The notes under the pieces are model-generated. The model was not told the DNA's origin, did not search any database, and worked only from the letters and a program-made list of their open reading frames with translations. Shown piece after piece: positions 1 through 8,163 of a stretch of 64,000 nt of DNA. Positions within the stretch are counted from its first letter, which is position 1, and each line of letters begins with the position of its first letter. This DNA is from Bacteroidetes bacterium UBA2364 (GTDB taxonomy: Bacteria > Bacteroidota > Rhodothermia > Rhodothermales > UBA2364). Made by a program: the position numbers and the translations under genes. The stretch lies in the NCBI GenBank assembly GCA_002344075.1, contig DDTM01000103.1, positions 1-64,000 of the forward strand, in the 5' to 3' direction.

Positions 1-53
1 ATTTGCAAAAATGTCCAGTAGTATTGTGTATTTTATTCTATTTTTCCAACTTT

Positions 54-1559
54 TTATACAAATTCGAATGCTTCTTTTTCTGTTTCTTTGGGCACTTGCA
101 CCGGAACAGGATACTTATTGGTGAAGCACGCCGTACAATAATTAGGAGGTATAGAATTGGTTTCTCGGACGGCCTCCAACAGCCCTTCTTCGGAGAGGTA
201 GGCCAATGAATCAACCCCAAGCCATGCCGCCATGCCGTCTATGTCCTCGAATTGATTAGCGAAGAGTTCATCGGGTGTTGGGAAATCCATACCATAATAG
301 CACGGGCTAATCACGGGTGGGGAGGTCACCCGAAAATGCACCTCTCGTGCACCAGCTTCTCGTACCATTTTGACCAATTGGCGGCAAGTGGTACCGCGTA
401 CAATGGAGTCGTCCACCATCACCACAATCCGGTCTTTTAGAACTCCTTCGACGGTATTGAACTTAAGGCGGACTTTGAGTTCTCGTGCGTTTTGCCCGGG
501 AGAAATGAAGGTGCGGCCCACATAATGGTTACGGATAAGGCCAAACTCGAATCGGAAATGATCCCGCTCTCCTTCATGGCAGTAAATTTTATTCAATTCC
601 GTAGCATATCCCATAGCCGATGTGTTCGAGGAGTCCGGTACAGGGATCACGATGGTGCGTTTACCTTTGGAATCGAAAGGTGCTGGGGCTTCATGCGCTA
701 GGGTTTTGCCAAATTTGCGCCTGACCTTGTCCACCATCTCGCCAAAAATCCGGGAATCGGGCCTCGAAAAGTAAACATATTCAAAAATACATTGTGCAGT
801 TTGGGAGGTCGGCTTCAGGAGATAGGATTCAAAATTTCCGGTTTCACAGGCTTCCTTTTCCATAACCAACATTTCCCCTGGTTGAATTTCCCGTACATAT
901 GTGGCCCCCAATAAATCGAAAGCACAAGACTCGCTGGCTACGCACCAAGCAGGTTTTCCCTGATTATGGGCTTCATCAATCCGACCCAACATCAGCGGGC
1001 GAAACCCGTGGGGATCACGCACGGCGATTAGTTTGTCGTCGGTCATCAGGATCAGAGAAAATGCACCTTCAACTTGTGAAACCGCATCCAAGATCTGGTC
1101 TCGTTGTCGGAATTGTCGGCTTTGAGCGATCAGATGAAGAATTACCTCGGTGTCGGAAGTGGTTTGGAAAAGGGTTCCATTTAGATCAAACAGTTGCCTT
1201 AACTGGGTGGCATTGGATAAATTCCCGTTGTGGGCAATAGCTAAATTCCCATTTCGATAATGTACCACAAATGGCTGAATATTGGCGGCATTGGTCGAAG
1301 ATCCACTGGTGGAATATCGGTTATGCCCGATTGCCATATCTCCGGCAAGCTTGTGCTGGAAAACAGCGTCGTCTCGGAAAACATCGGTCACCAATCCGAA
1401 ATTACGGATGGCTGGCATAATGGCGCGTTTGCGTGCCGCATCATAGGCTGTGGTCACAATACCAGCGGACTCTTGGCCCCGGTGTTGGAGGGCATGAAGT
1501 CCATAATAGGTTTTTCGTGCCGCATCTGCCGCATTGATAATTCCGAAAATTCCGCACAT
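54..1559 (-). CDS. purF: Amidophosphoribosyltransferase
   Basis: Glutamine PRPP amidotransferase, the first committed step of de novo purine synthesis: it transfers the amide nitrogen of glutamine to PRPP to give phosphoribosylamine in the cytoplasm. The protein is 501 residues, normal for the family. It begins MCGIFGI, so Cys2 can act as the N-terminal nucleophile of the class II glutaminase domain, with no propeptide. HNGNLSN and SDTEV glutaminase signatures follow. The PRPP-binding loop VVMVDDSIVRGTT lies in the C-terminal phosphoribosyltransferase half, followed by SPPVISPCYYGMD, typical of PurF. It starts 10 nt after the stop of the upstream minus-strand gene, so the two and the CorC-like gene before them may share a transcript. 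The stop is 53 nt inside the window edge. The assignment is secure. Confidence 0.97.
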   Translation of the reverse strand: MCGIFGIINAADAARKTYYGLHALQHRGQESAGIVTTAYDAARKRAIMPAIRNFGLVTDVFRDDAVFQHKLAGDMAIGHNRYSTSGSSTNAANIQPFVVHYRNGNLAIAHNGNLSNATQLRQLFDLNGTLFQTTSDTEVILHLIAQSRQFRQRDQILDAVSQVEGAFSLILMTDDKLIAVRDPHGFRPLMLGRIDEAHNQGKPAWCVASESCAFDLLGATYVREIQPGEMLVMEKEACETGNFESYLLKPTSQTAQCIFEYVYFSRPDSRIFGEMVDKVRRKFGKTLAHEAPAPFDSKGKRTIVIPVPDSSNTSAMGYATELNKIYCHEGERDHFRFEFGLIRNHYVGRTFISPGQNARELKVRLKFNTVEGVLKDRIVVMVDDSIVRGTTCRQLVKMVREAGAREVHFRVTSPPVISPCYYGMDFPTPDELFANQFEDIDGMAAWLGVDSLAYLSEEGLLEAVRETNSIPPNYCTACFTNKYPVPVQVPKETEKEAFEFV

Positions 1560-1569
1560 AGGAAAAGGC

Positions 1570-2073
1570 TTAATTGGTGGATGAATAGTTGGTTTTGATT
1601 CGGATCACCCCGACGGCGAGAAGTATGCCAGCGGCATCTGCTACCAGATCCCGTCTGCTAAAATAGCGAGATTTACTTCGCTTTAGGTCATAAATTTCTT
1701 TAAACAATCCGATCAATGCCGTAGAGCCTGCCGAGAACTTTAGGGCTTCGGACTCAGAAAGGGCTATTTTATTCACCAAAACATACTGATTGCCCAGCAC
1801 CAGTAGGTAGCTGAAAACAAGGTGTTGCACTTTGTCGAATCCCAGCCAAGGATCGTGTGGCTTGGTATCCGTAGGGATCGGGTTATAGGTTTCCTGTAAT
1901 TGCACCGCCAATAACCGATTAGGTGTTGCATAGGCGGTGGGCACATCCGGATCTCTACGAGCGGCGGATTGGGCCTCGGCTTGTGCAGGAATGAGCAGGA
2001 AAAGAACAACGACCCATTCTAAGATGGTGTAAATAGCCGAAAAAGATTTTTTGGATTGCGTGGTAGCACTCAT
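1570..2073 (-). CDS. YfiM/DUF2279-like membrane or secreted protein
   Basis: A 167-residue protein with a hydrophobic N-terminal segment (residues about 13-33, ending AQAEAQS) that looks like a signal peptide or anchor. The rest carries a spaced pattern DKVQHLVFSYLL, then KEIYDLK, then DLVADAAGILL. This is the arrangement of small YfiM/DUF2279-type envelope proteins with conserved Asp/His and Glu/Asp pairs. Function is unknown; the family is only known as a predicted periplasmic or lipoprotein family. I see no lipobox Cys here. Its ATG lies one base after the stop of the CorC-like gene (TGA-C-ATG), which implies translational coupling. purF follows 10 nt later. Confidence 0.7.
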   Translation of the reverse strand: MSATTQSKKSFSAIYTILEWVVVLFLLIPAQAEAQSAARRDPDVPTAYATPNRLLAVQLQETYNPIPTDTKPHDPWLGFDKVQHLVFSYLLVLGNQYVLVNKIALSESEALKFSAGSTALIGLFKEIYDLKRSKSRYFSRRDLVADAAGILLAVGVIRIKTNYSSTN

Positions 2074-2074
2074 G

Positions 2075-3457
2075 TCACTCAGGCGTCGTGGTTTCGGTTA
2101 ACAGTTCTATCAATACTTCGTCTATACGGTGTTTCGTGATTTTTTTAACTGTCATTTTTAAATGATCCAGTGCGATGAAATCGCCCTCTTGTGGGAAATC
2201 GCCAAAACGATGAAGGAACAGGCCTGCAACCGTTTGAATGTCTTCTTCTTCCTCGAAGGTAAACGGAATTTCGGCCTGAAGGTCGTCTATGTGCATACGT
2301 CCTCCCACCAAAAAGGCCCCCTTCTCGGTTTTCCGAAAGAGAATTTCCTCCTCGTCGTCCAACTCATCCCGAATATCACCCACAATTTCCTCCAAAATAT
2401 CTTCCATCGTAACCAAGCCTTCTGTTCCGCCATGTTCGTCAATGACAATGGCCATATGGAGGCGTTTCTGGCGGAATTCCTCTAAAAGATTGCTGATTTT
2501 TTTGGATTCTGGTACATAAAGAGGTTCGGGGCGCATGAGTTTTTGCCAATCCACTTTGTCTGGAAGGGGGGCATTGTTCATTAAGGGCAAAAAATCTTTG
2601 GCATACACCAAGCCTACAATCTGGTCTAAGTTGGATTCATAGAGTGGATATCTGGAATAACCATGCTCCCGTACCAGATCTAATACCTGCGAAAAGCTGA
2701 GATCGGTGGATAATGCGACCACATCTAATCGGCTTGTCATTACATCTCGGACGGTGGTTTCATTAAACTCTGCAATGGAATGGATCATATCGCGCTCCAT
2801 CGCGAGAATTGTTCCGTGTTTTTCACCAATGTCTGCCAGATATTTCAGGTCTTCGGCGGTCAGTCCGCCATTGGAATAATCCATCCGCTCATTGATTCGG
2901 GAGGACAGTGGTGCAAGTAGTCGTCCGAAAGGGGCACTTAGCCGGACGGCCCAGTACACCGGCAATGACATAAGGCGGCAATAGGCATGTGCATAATGGT
3001 GTGCCAACATTTTTGGGATGATCTCTGCAAAAGCCACGAGCAAGAGCGCGAGTAAAATCACCTCTACAAATAAACTCCATTCAGGTGGAATGCCCTGTCT
3101 TAACGCAAACTGGCGGGTTATTTCAGTTCCTAATAACACCAATGCGACATTGGCCAAGGTGTTGATGGTAAGGATAGACGTGAGGGTTTCGCCAGGCGTG
3201 GTAACAAGGTGTAGTATCCGGCGGTGCAGTGTCGAGGAATCTTCGGTTAGCCGACGCTTTTCCCTATCGGAAAGGGATAGAAAAGCAACCTCTGCACCGG
3301 AAAGCAGTGCGGAAACAATGAGAAGTGTTACAAAGGCGGTGATCTCTAAAAAGAAACACCACGGGGTTGCAACAGAGAAAATCGCCCAGTCTAAATAAGC
3401 AGAAGGGTAAGGGTCGTCCAAAGCCGGAGAAGGTAAATCCTTCGTTTTGTGAAACAT
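2075..3457 (-). CDS. HlyC/CorC-family (CNNM-type) membrane protein, GldE-like
   Basis: A 460-residue integral membrane protein of the DUF21-CBS-CorC_HlyC architecture. Residues about 35-215 form the DUF21 transmembrane region, containing SALLSGAEVAFLSLSDREKRR, the usual signature near the first helix. A CBS pair spans about 235-350 (VRDVMTSRLDVVAL ... MAIVIDEHGGTEGLVTMEDILEEIVGDI). A small CorC-type C-terminal domain follows. In Bacteroidota this family includes GldE, linked to gliding motility; elsewhere members act in Mg2+/Co2+ homeostasis. Nothing here separates these roles, and no other gld genes are in the window. The following gene starts one base after its stop. It is transcribed away from ribF across about 250 nt. 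Confidence 0.88.
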   Translation of the reverse strand: MFHKTKDLPSPALDDPYPSAYLDWAIFSVATPWCFFLEITAFVTLLIVSALLSGAEVAFLSLSDREKRRLTEDSSTLHRRILHLVTTPGETLTSILTINTLANVALVLLGTEITRQFALRQGIPPEWSLFVEVILLALLLVAFAEIIPKMLAHHYAHAYCRLMSLPVYWAVRLSAPFGRLLAPLSSRINERMDYSNGGLTAEDLKYLADIGEKHGTILAMERDMIHSIAEFNETTVRDVMTSRLDVVALSTDLSFSQVLDLVREHGYSRYPLYESNLDQIVGLVYAKDFLPLMNNAPLPDKVDWQKLMRPEPLYVPESKKISNLLEEFRQKRLHMAIVIDEHGGTEGLVTMEDILEEIVGDIRDELDDEEEILFRKTEKGAFLVGGRMHIDDLQAEIPFTFEEEEDIQTVAGLFLHRFGDFPQEGDFIALDHLKMTVKKITKHRIDEVLIELLTETTTPE

Positions 3458-3705
3458 AAGACCTGATAACAGGCCGTCTGCAAAATCATTTACAATGAAT
3501 GATCTTTAAAGTTAGTAATAAAACAGGGTGGGTATGCAAGCGCCTCTTATGATTTTTTTGGAGAAATAGCGTTTCCGAAGGGGTCTTTCATACCTTAATA
3601 CCGATAATATTTCTGAATTATCCGTTAATGCCGCCTCACGAACGGAGGGGAGGGTTAATTTTGAAATGCTTTTTAAAGTATGCGGTATCAAAGATTATTG
3701 CAGTT

Positions 3706-4641
3706 ATGAGAATAGAGGAAGGCTGGGAGCAGATTCGTCCCAATCCGGAAAGTGTTTTGACAGTAGGAACTTTTGATGGGGTTCACCTCGGCCATGCAGC
3801 CATAATTCAGTTTTTGAATCAGAGGGCACGAATGGTACAGGGGGTAAGTACGGTGGTTACGTTCGACCCACATCCAAGGGAAGTGCTAACCGAACAGCCC
3901 CAAGGGTTGCTTTCAACCATTCCAGAGCGGGCTGCATATCTGGAACAACTGGGCTTAAACAGGATGGTGGTTGTCCCTTTTACCCGTGAGTTTGCCGAGA
4001 CCCCTCCGGAGGAATACATTCGCCGGTATTTAGTCGGTAAGATCGGGTTAAAGGCATTGGTGATTGGGCATGATCACAGATTTGGTCGCGGGCGCGAAGG
4101 AGGATTTTCTTTGCTCCGTCACAAAGGTTCAGATTTTGGTTTTGAGACCTACGAAATTCCGGCACAAATGGTCGCGGATGAGGTGGTTTCCTCTACGGTA
4201 ATCCGTCGTTATTTAGAAAAAGGGCAGGTTGCAGAGGCGGCACGGCTGTTGGGAAGGCCCTACGAGGTGCGTGGATTGGTGGTTACAGGGCGTAAATTGG
4301 GGCGAACCATTGGTTTTCCTACTGCCAATGTGTTCATCGAGCATCCGCGAAAAATATTACCAGTAAATGGCAGTTATGCTGTGACAGCCACCTTAGCAAA
4401 TGGTGCATATTTTCAAGGCATGGCCTATATCGGAAGGCGGCCTTCTATTGAGCCCAATGGAGAACGAGGGTTGGAAGTAAACCTGTTCAACTTTTCAGGC
4501 AACCTGTATCAGCAAACAATCAAGGTACATTTCCATGCCTTTATACGCCCTGATAAACGGTTCGGTAATCTGGTCTTGTTGCAAGAAGCGTTGAAGAAAG
4601 ATGAGGTGGATTGCAAAGCATACTTCTTATCCTTATCTTAA
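3706..4641 (+). CDS. ribF: Bifunctional riboflavin kinase/FAD synthetase
   Basis: Converts riboflavin to FMN and FMN to FAD. The N-terminal nucleotidyltransferase domain carries TVGTFDGVHLGHAAII, with the HxGH-type ATP motif as HLGH. The flavokinase domain begins near GRPYEVRGLVVTGRKLGR and includes GFPTANV, the PTAN nucleotide-binding motif. The frame stays open back to an ATG at 3628, but those extra 26 residues are not family-like. I therefore choose the ATG at 3706 (MRIEEGWEQI), giving 311 residues, the usual length. Neither start has a clear Shine-Dalgarno sequence. rpsO and pnp follow on the same strand, a common ribF-rpsO-pnp arrangement. Confidence 0.95.
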   Translation: MRIEEGWEQIRPNPESVLTVGTFDGVHLGHAAIIQFLNQRARMVQGVSTVVTFDPHPREVLTEQPQGLLSTIPERAAYLEQLGLNRMVVVPFTREFAETPPEEYIRRYLVGKIGLKALVIGHDHRFGRGREGGFSLLRHKGSDFGFETYEIPAQMVADEVVSSTVIRRYLEKGQVAEAARLLGRPYEVRGLVVTGRKLGRTIGFPTANVFIEHPRKILPVNGSYAVTATLANGAYFQGMAYIGRRPSIEPNGERGLEVNLFNFSGNLYQQTIKVHFHAFIRPDKRFGNLVLLQEALKKDEVDCKAYFLSLS

Positions 4642-4710
4642 TTGATCTGTATAAATTTATTCACAAAAATCTTCTTCCGGATAGACGATTCGGAAGATGG
4701 AGACCTGATC

Positions 4711-4974
4711 ATGACAAAAGAACAAATTGCCGAATTGGTAAAAACCTACGGTGGCGACGAAAAAAATACGGGCAAGACCCATGTACAGATCGCCATCTAC
4801 ACCAAACGCATTGCCGAAATTACCGAGCACCTACAAAAAAACAAAAAAGATCATGCCGCCCGTCGTGGTTTGATCCAACTCGTAGGGAAACGTCGGAATA
4901 TGTTGGATTATCTTCATAAGAAAGACGTAGAACAATATCGTCAGATTCTGAAAGACCTCGGTATCCGTAAATAA
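4711..4974 (+). CDS. rpsO: Ribosomal protein S15
   Basis: The 30S subunit protein S15, which binds 16S rRNA in the central domain. From the ATG at 4711 the product is 87 residues (MTKEQIAELV to KDLGIRK), the normal length. It contains GKTHVQIAIYTKRI (the family usually has TGS-x-E-x-Q-I here), HLQKNKKDHAARRGL and the C-terminal RRNMLDYLHKKD. The frame is open 69 nt further upstream, but those residues are not S15-like. It follows ribF by 69 nt and precedes pnp, with a terminator-like hairpin between rpsO and pnp, as in many bacteria. Confidence 0.97.
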   Translation: MTKEQIAELVKTYGGDEKNTGKTHVQIAIYTKRIAEITEHLQKNKKDHAARRGLIQLVGKRRNMLDYLHKKDVEQYRQILKDLGIRK

Positions 4975-4987
4975 TCGATCCAAAAAT

Positions 4988-5025
4988 GGCAGCGGCTTCT
5001 TGGTGGGAGTCGCTGTCTTTCTTTT
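4988..5025 (+). terminator. rpsO terminator/attenuator before pnp
   Basis: Nine-base-pair stem GGCAGCGGC (4988-4996) with GTCGCTGTC (5009-5017), including two G-T pairs, a 12-nt loop, then TTTCTTTT. It starts 13 nt after the rpsO stop. A terminator at this point would uncouple rpsO from pnp. Confidence 0.7.
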
Positions 5026-5192
5026 AACGGATTCACCTGCTTGCAAAGGCTTGTTTTTGGTAAATCATACAAGTTGTAGCGGGCAAAGAATCCATGTGTT
5101 GAACGAATCACTAAACAAGCTGCGTTGTAATGTTGATGTTTCCCAGGCTTATGCTTGTGCCCTCTATGTTGTGAACGCGCGAAGGAAAAAAC

Positions 5193-7439
5193 ATGAATGG
5201 TATTAACCAAATACTAAACCTCGGTAATGGCCGGGAATTATCTATTGAAACCGGACGCTTGGCCAAACAAGCTGACGGCTCGGTTGTCGTCCGCTTAGGC
5301 GACACGATGGTCCTCTGTACTGTTGTCGTAGGACCTCCTCGAGATGGGATTAACTTTTTCCCACTGACGGTTGAATACCGTGAAGGATTCTCGGCGGGTG
5401 GGAAAATTCCGGGCGGCTTTATCAAGCGTGAAGGCCGTCCAAGTGAAAAAGAAATTCTTTCAGCACGGTTAACCGACCGCTGTATTCGGCCTATGTTTTC
5501 GGACGGGTATCAGGACGAAGTGCAGATTATGCTTACTGTACTTTCTGCTGATGGTGAAAATGACTCTGATGTGATTGCGGCTACGGGGGCTTCGGCAGCC
5601 CTGATGTTGTCAGGGGCGCCGTTTCATGGCCCGGTTGCGCAGGTCCGGGTTGCGCGTATTGGCGGGGAATTTGTGGCCTATCCCACCATTTCTCAATTGT
5701 CCATGAGCGATATTGATCTGGTGGTGGCAGGTACTGCCGATTCTGTGGTGATGGTGGAAGGGGAAATGAAAGAGGTGAGCGAAGAAGATATGATGGCCGC
5801 ATTAGACTTCGGACACGGGGTAATCCGTGAAGTTGTGCAGGCACAATTAGATTTGGTCGCTCAAGTAGGGGAGATTGAGCCAAAAACCTATACACTCAAC
5901 CGTTTGCCAGAAGATTTGGTGGCAAAAGTGGCCAGTTTGTGTGGACATGAAATAGATGAACACCTCAACCAACCTTACAATAAAGCCAATTTTTATGGGG
6001 GTATCGAAACGATCTCTCAGACGGTAGTGGCTTCTTTGCTTGGCAAAACTGATGAAGAAGCGGGTACGGTACAGGCAGATATAACCGAAGAAGGTTGGAC
6101 GCTTAAGCAAATCAAGGAGGCTGTAGATGAGGTGGAAAAAGACGTAATGCGTAAAGCCATCCTAAACGATGGTCGCCGAATTGACGGTCGTTCGCTCTCG
6201 GATATTCGCCCGATCTGGTGTGAAGCGGGTTATTTGCCCCGCGTACATGGTTCTGCCATCTTTACCCGTGGCGAAACACAAGTATTGGCCTCTTGTACCT
6301 TGGGAACCGATAAAGATGCACAATCCATAGACCAACTGTTTGAAAACCAAGATCGTCGGTTCTTTTTACACTATAACTTCCCTCCTTATTCTACCGGAGA
6401 AGCAAAACCAATCCGTGGCACAAGTCGCCGCGAAATTGGTCATGGCAAATTGGCAGAACGTGCCCTTTCTTATATACTGCCTTCTATTGATGATTTTGCT
6501 TATACCATCCGCATCGTGTGCGAAGTTCTGGAATCAAATGGCTCTTCTTCTATGGGCTCGGTGTGTTCGGGTATGATGGCTTTGATGGATGCAGGTGTTC
6601 CGGTTAATAAAATGGTGGCCGGTATTGCTATGGGGCTGATTGCCGAAGATGACCGTGTCGCTGTGTTGTCGGATATTTTGGGTACCGAAGATCATCTCGG
6701 AGATATGGACTTCAAAATTACGGGTACTGAAGACGGGATTACGGCATGCCAGATGGACATCAAAATCAAGTCTCTTTCCCGCGAAACAATGGCAACCGCC
6801 CTGAACCAGGCCAAAGCTGGACGTTTGCACATTCTGAATAAAATGCGGGAGACTATTTCGGAACCACGCGAAGACCTCAAACCATTTGCACCACGTCTGA
6901 CCGTCATCGAAATTGATGCTGATTTTATTGGCGCGGTGATCGGGCCGGGTGGAAAGGTGGTACAAGGCATTCAGCGCGAAACTGGAACCGTGATTTCCAT
7001 AGACGAACGGAATGGTAAAGGGTATGTAACCATTGCCGCCGTGGATGGATTGAAGGCCGAGGCCGCTGCCAAAATTGTAAAGGGTATTGCCTCTAAGCCT
7101 GAAGTAGGTGATGAATTTGAAGGCCCTGTCACCCGTATCCTTGAGATCGGGCCTTTGATTGAAATTCTCCCTGGAAAAGAAGCCTTACTCCATGTTTCTG
7201 AAATGAGCTATGAATATGTGAAGAACGTGGAAGATGTAGTGAAAGTAGGGGATATCCTGAAAGTGAAGTTGATAGATGTATTGCCAGACGGAAAACTGAG
7301 ACTTTCTCGCAAACCCTTCCTCGAAAAGCCCGAAGGCTATGTGGAGCGGGAGCGTACACCGCGCCCTCCACGCCGTGATGACCGTCGCGACGACCGCAGG
7401 GGCGGTGACCGCAGAGGTGGCGGCGACCGTCGTCGCTAA
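5193..7439 (+). CDS. pnp: Polynucleotide phosphorylase
   Basis: Phosphorolytic 3'-5' exoribonuclease of RNA decay. The 748 residues show the full architecture: two RNase PH-like domains (about 10-230 and 320-540) with a helical linker, a KH domain with GAVIGPGGK (around 575), an S1 domain (about 625-695, GDEFEGPVTRILEIGPLIEI), and a basic tail. The second core contains GHGKLAERAL and the acidic DFKITGTEDGIT segment near the active site. The last 35 residues are a low-complexity Arg/Asp/Gly tail (RRDDRRDDRRGGDRRGGG) that may bind RNA or other proteins. AAGGA lies about 7 nt before the ATG. The 218 nt upstream contains the rpsO terminator. Confidence 0.98.
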   Translation: MNGINQILNLGNGRELSIETGRLAKQADGSVVVRLGDTMVLCTVVVGPPRDGINFFPLTVEYREGFSAGGKIPGGFIKREGRPSEKEILSARLTDRCIRPMFSDGYQDEVQIMLTVLSADGENDSDVIAATGASAALMLSGAPFHGPVAQVRVARIGGEFVAYPTISQLSMSDIDLVVAGTADSVVMVEGEMKEVSEEDMMAALDFGHGVIREVVQAQLDLVAQVGEIEPKTYTLNRLPEDLVAKVASLCGHEIDEHLNQPYNKANFYGGIETISQTVVASLLGKTDEEAGTVQADITEEGWTLKQIKEAVDEVEKDVMRKAILNDGRRIDGRSLSDIRPIWCEAGYLPRVHGSAIFTRGETQVLASCTLGTDKDAQSIDQLFENQDRRFFLHYNFPPYSTGEAKPIRGTSRREIGHGKLAERALSYILPSIDDFAYTIRIVCEVLESNGSSSMGSVCSGMMALMDAGVPVNKMVAGIAMGLIAEDDRVAVLSDILGTEDHLGDMDFKITGTEDGITACQMDIKIKSLSRETMATALNQAKAGRLHILNKMRETISEPREDLKPFAPRLTVIEIDADFIGAVIGPGGKVVQGIQRETGTVISIDERNGKGYVTIAAVDGLKAEAAAKIVKGIASKPEVGDEFEGPVTRILEIGPLIEILPGKEALLHVSEMSYEYVKNVEDVVKVGDILKVKLIDVLPDGKLRLSRKPFLEKPEGYVERERTPRPPRRDDRRDDRRGGDRRGGGDRRR

Positions 7440-7460
7440 TCCAATACACTCATGAACTAC

Positions 7461-7495
7461 AAGAGGCTTACAAATATTTTTTGTAAGCCTCTTTT
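7461..7495 (+). terminator. pnp terminator
   Basis: Perfect 14-bp inverted repeat, AAGAGGCTTACAAA (7461-7474) with TTTGTAAGCCTCTT (7480-7493), a 5-nt loop and a short T run. It starts 22 nt after the pnp stop. Confidence 0.85.
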
Positions 7496-7563
7496 GTATT
7501 CATCCTTTTTATGATCAGGTGTATCATAACGAGTACCAACGCCCCCACCAGTAGATTAAGCTA

Positions 7564-8163
7564 ATGCATCCTTCTAAAAGCAACCTGATCCGAGAGATTC
7601 AGACTACCTTTACACAATTTCAGATTTATATTGAGAGCCTGCCGGAGGAAATCTTATTCCGCAAACTTCATCCGGATAAATGGTCCATTGCAGAAAACGT
7701 AGAACACCTGAACATCTGTCTGAATCAGACCAATCTGGGCCTTCGGTTGCCCAAGATGTTGCTGAAACTCATGTCTGGCACTTCCCAGCGTGATTCTCTT
7801 ACCTATGAAATGCTTGTTGTGGCCTACCGGAACGTATTAAAATCCGGAGGACGTGCCCCTGAACGTTATCAGCCACAAGAAACCGGCGATCGCGGAACCT
7901 TGCTTAGGGCTTTCGCCGTGGAAGTGGAGTTGCACCTAAAGATTTTAAGAAGCAAATGGAAGGATGAGCAGATGGACCTGTTTCTCATGCCCCATCCTTT
8001 GCTCAGAAAGATCACCGTTCGGGAGTTGATTTATTTCACCATGTACCATATCCGGCACCACCGCCAAGCCATCGAAGTGATGGTGGAGCGGATGTATAAT
8101 CCCGGAGATGGGGTGTCTATAGAACCTCCCTTGGGGCCGAAAGTGACTGCCGATATTGGTTGA
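7564..8163 (+). CDS. DinB/YfiT-like four-helix protein
   Basis: A 199-residue DinB superfamily protein. These metal-binding four-helix bundles include thiol transferases and many uncharacterised enzymes. The characteristic KWSIAENVEHLN segment (around residues 40-52) supplies the first metal-ligand His, and the C-terminal YFTMYHIRHHRQAIE supplies the other histidines. Similar layouts (KxSxxExxxHL ... HxxxHxxQ) define the superfamily. The substrate cannot be read from sequence. Its last 47 nt overlap the 3' end of the convergent chloride-channel gene. A second DinB-like gene lies at 56389-56916; the two are only distantly alike. Confidence 0.85.
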   Translation: MHPSKSNLIREIQTTFTQFQIYIESLPEEILFRKLHPDKWSIAENVEHLNICLNQTNLGLRLPKMLLKLMSGTSQRDSLTYEMLVVAYRNVLKSGGRAPERYQPQETGDRGTLLRAFAVEVELHLKILRSKWKDEQMDLFLMPHPLLRKITVRELIYFTMYHIRHHRQAIEVMVERMYNPGDGVSIEPPLGPKVTADIG

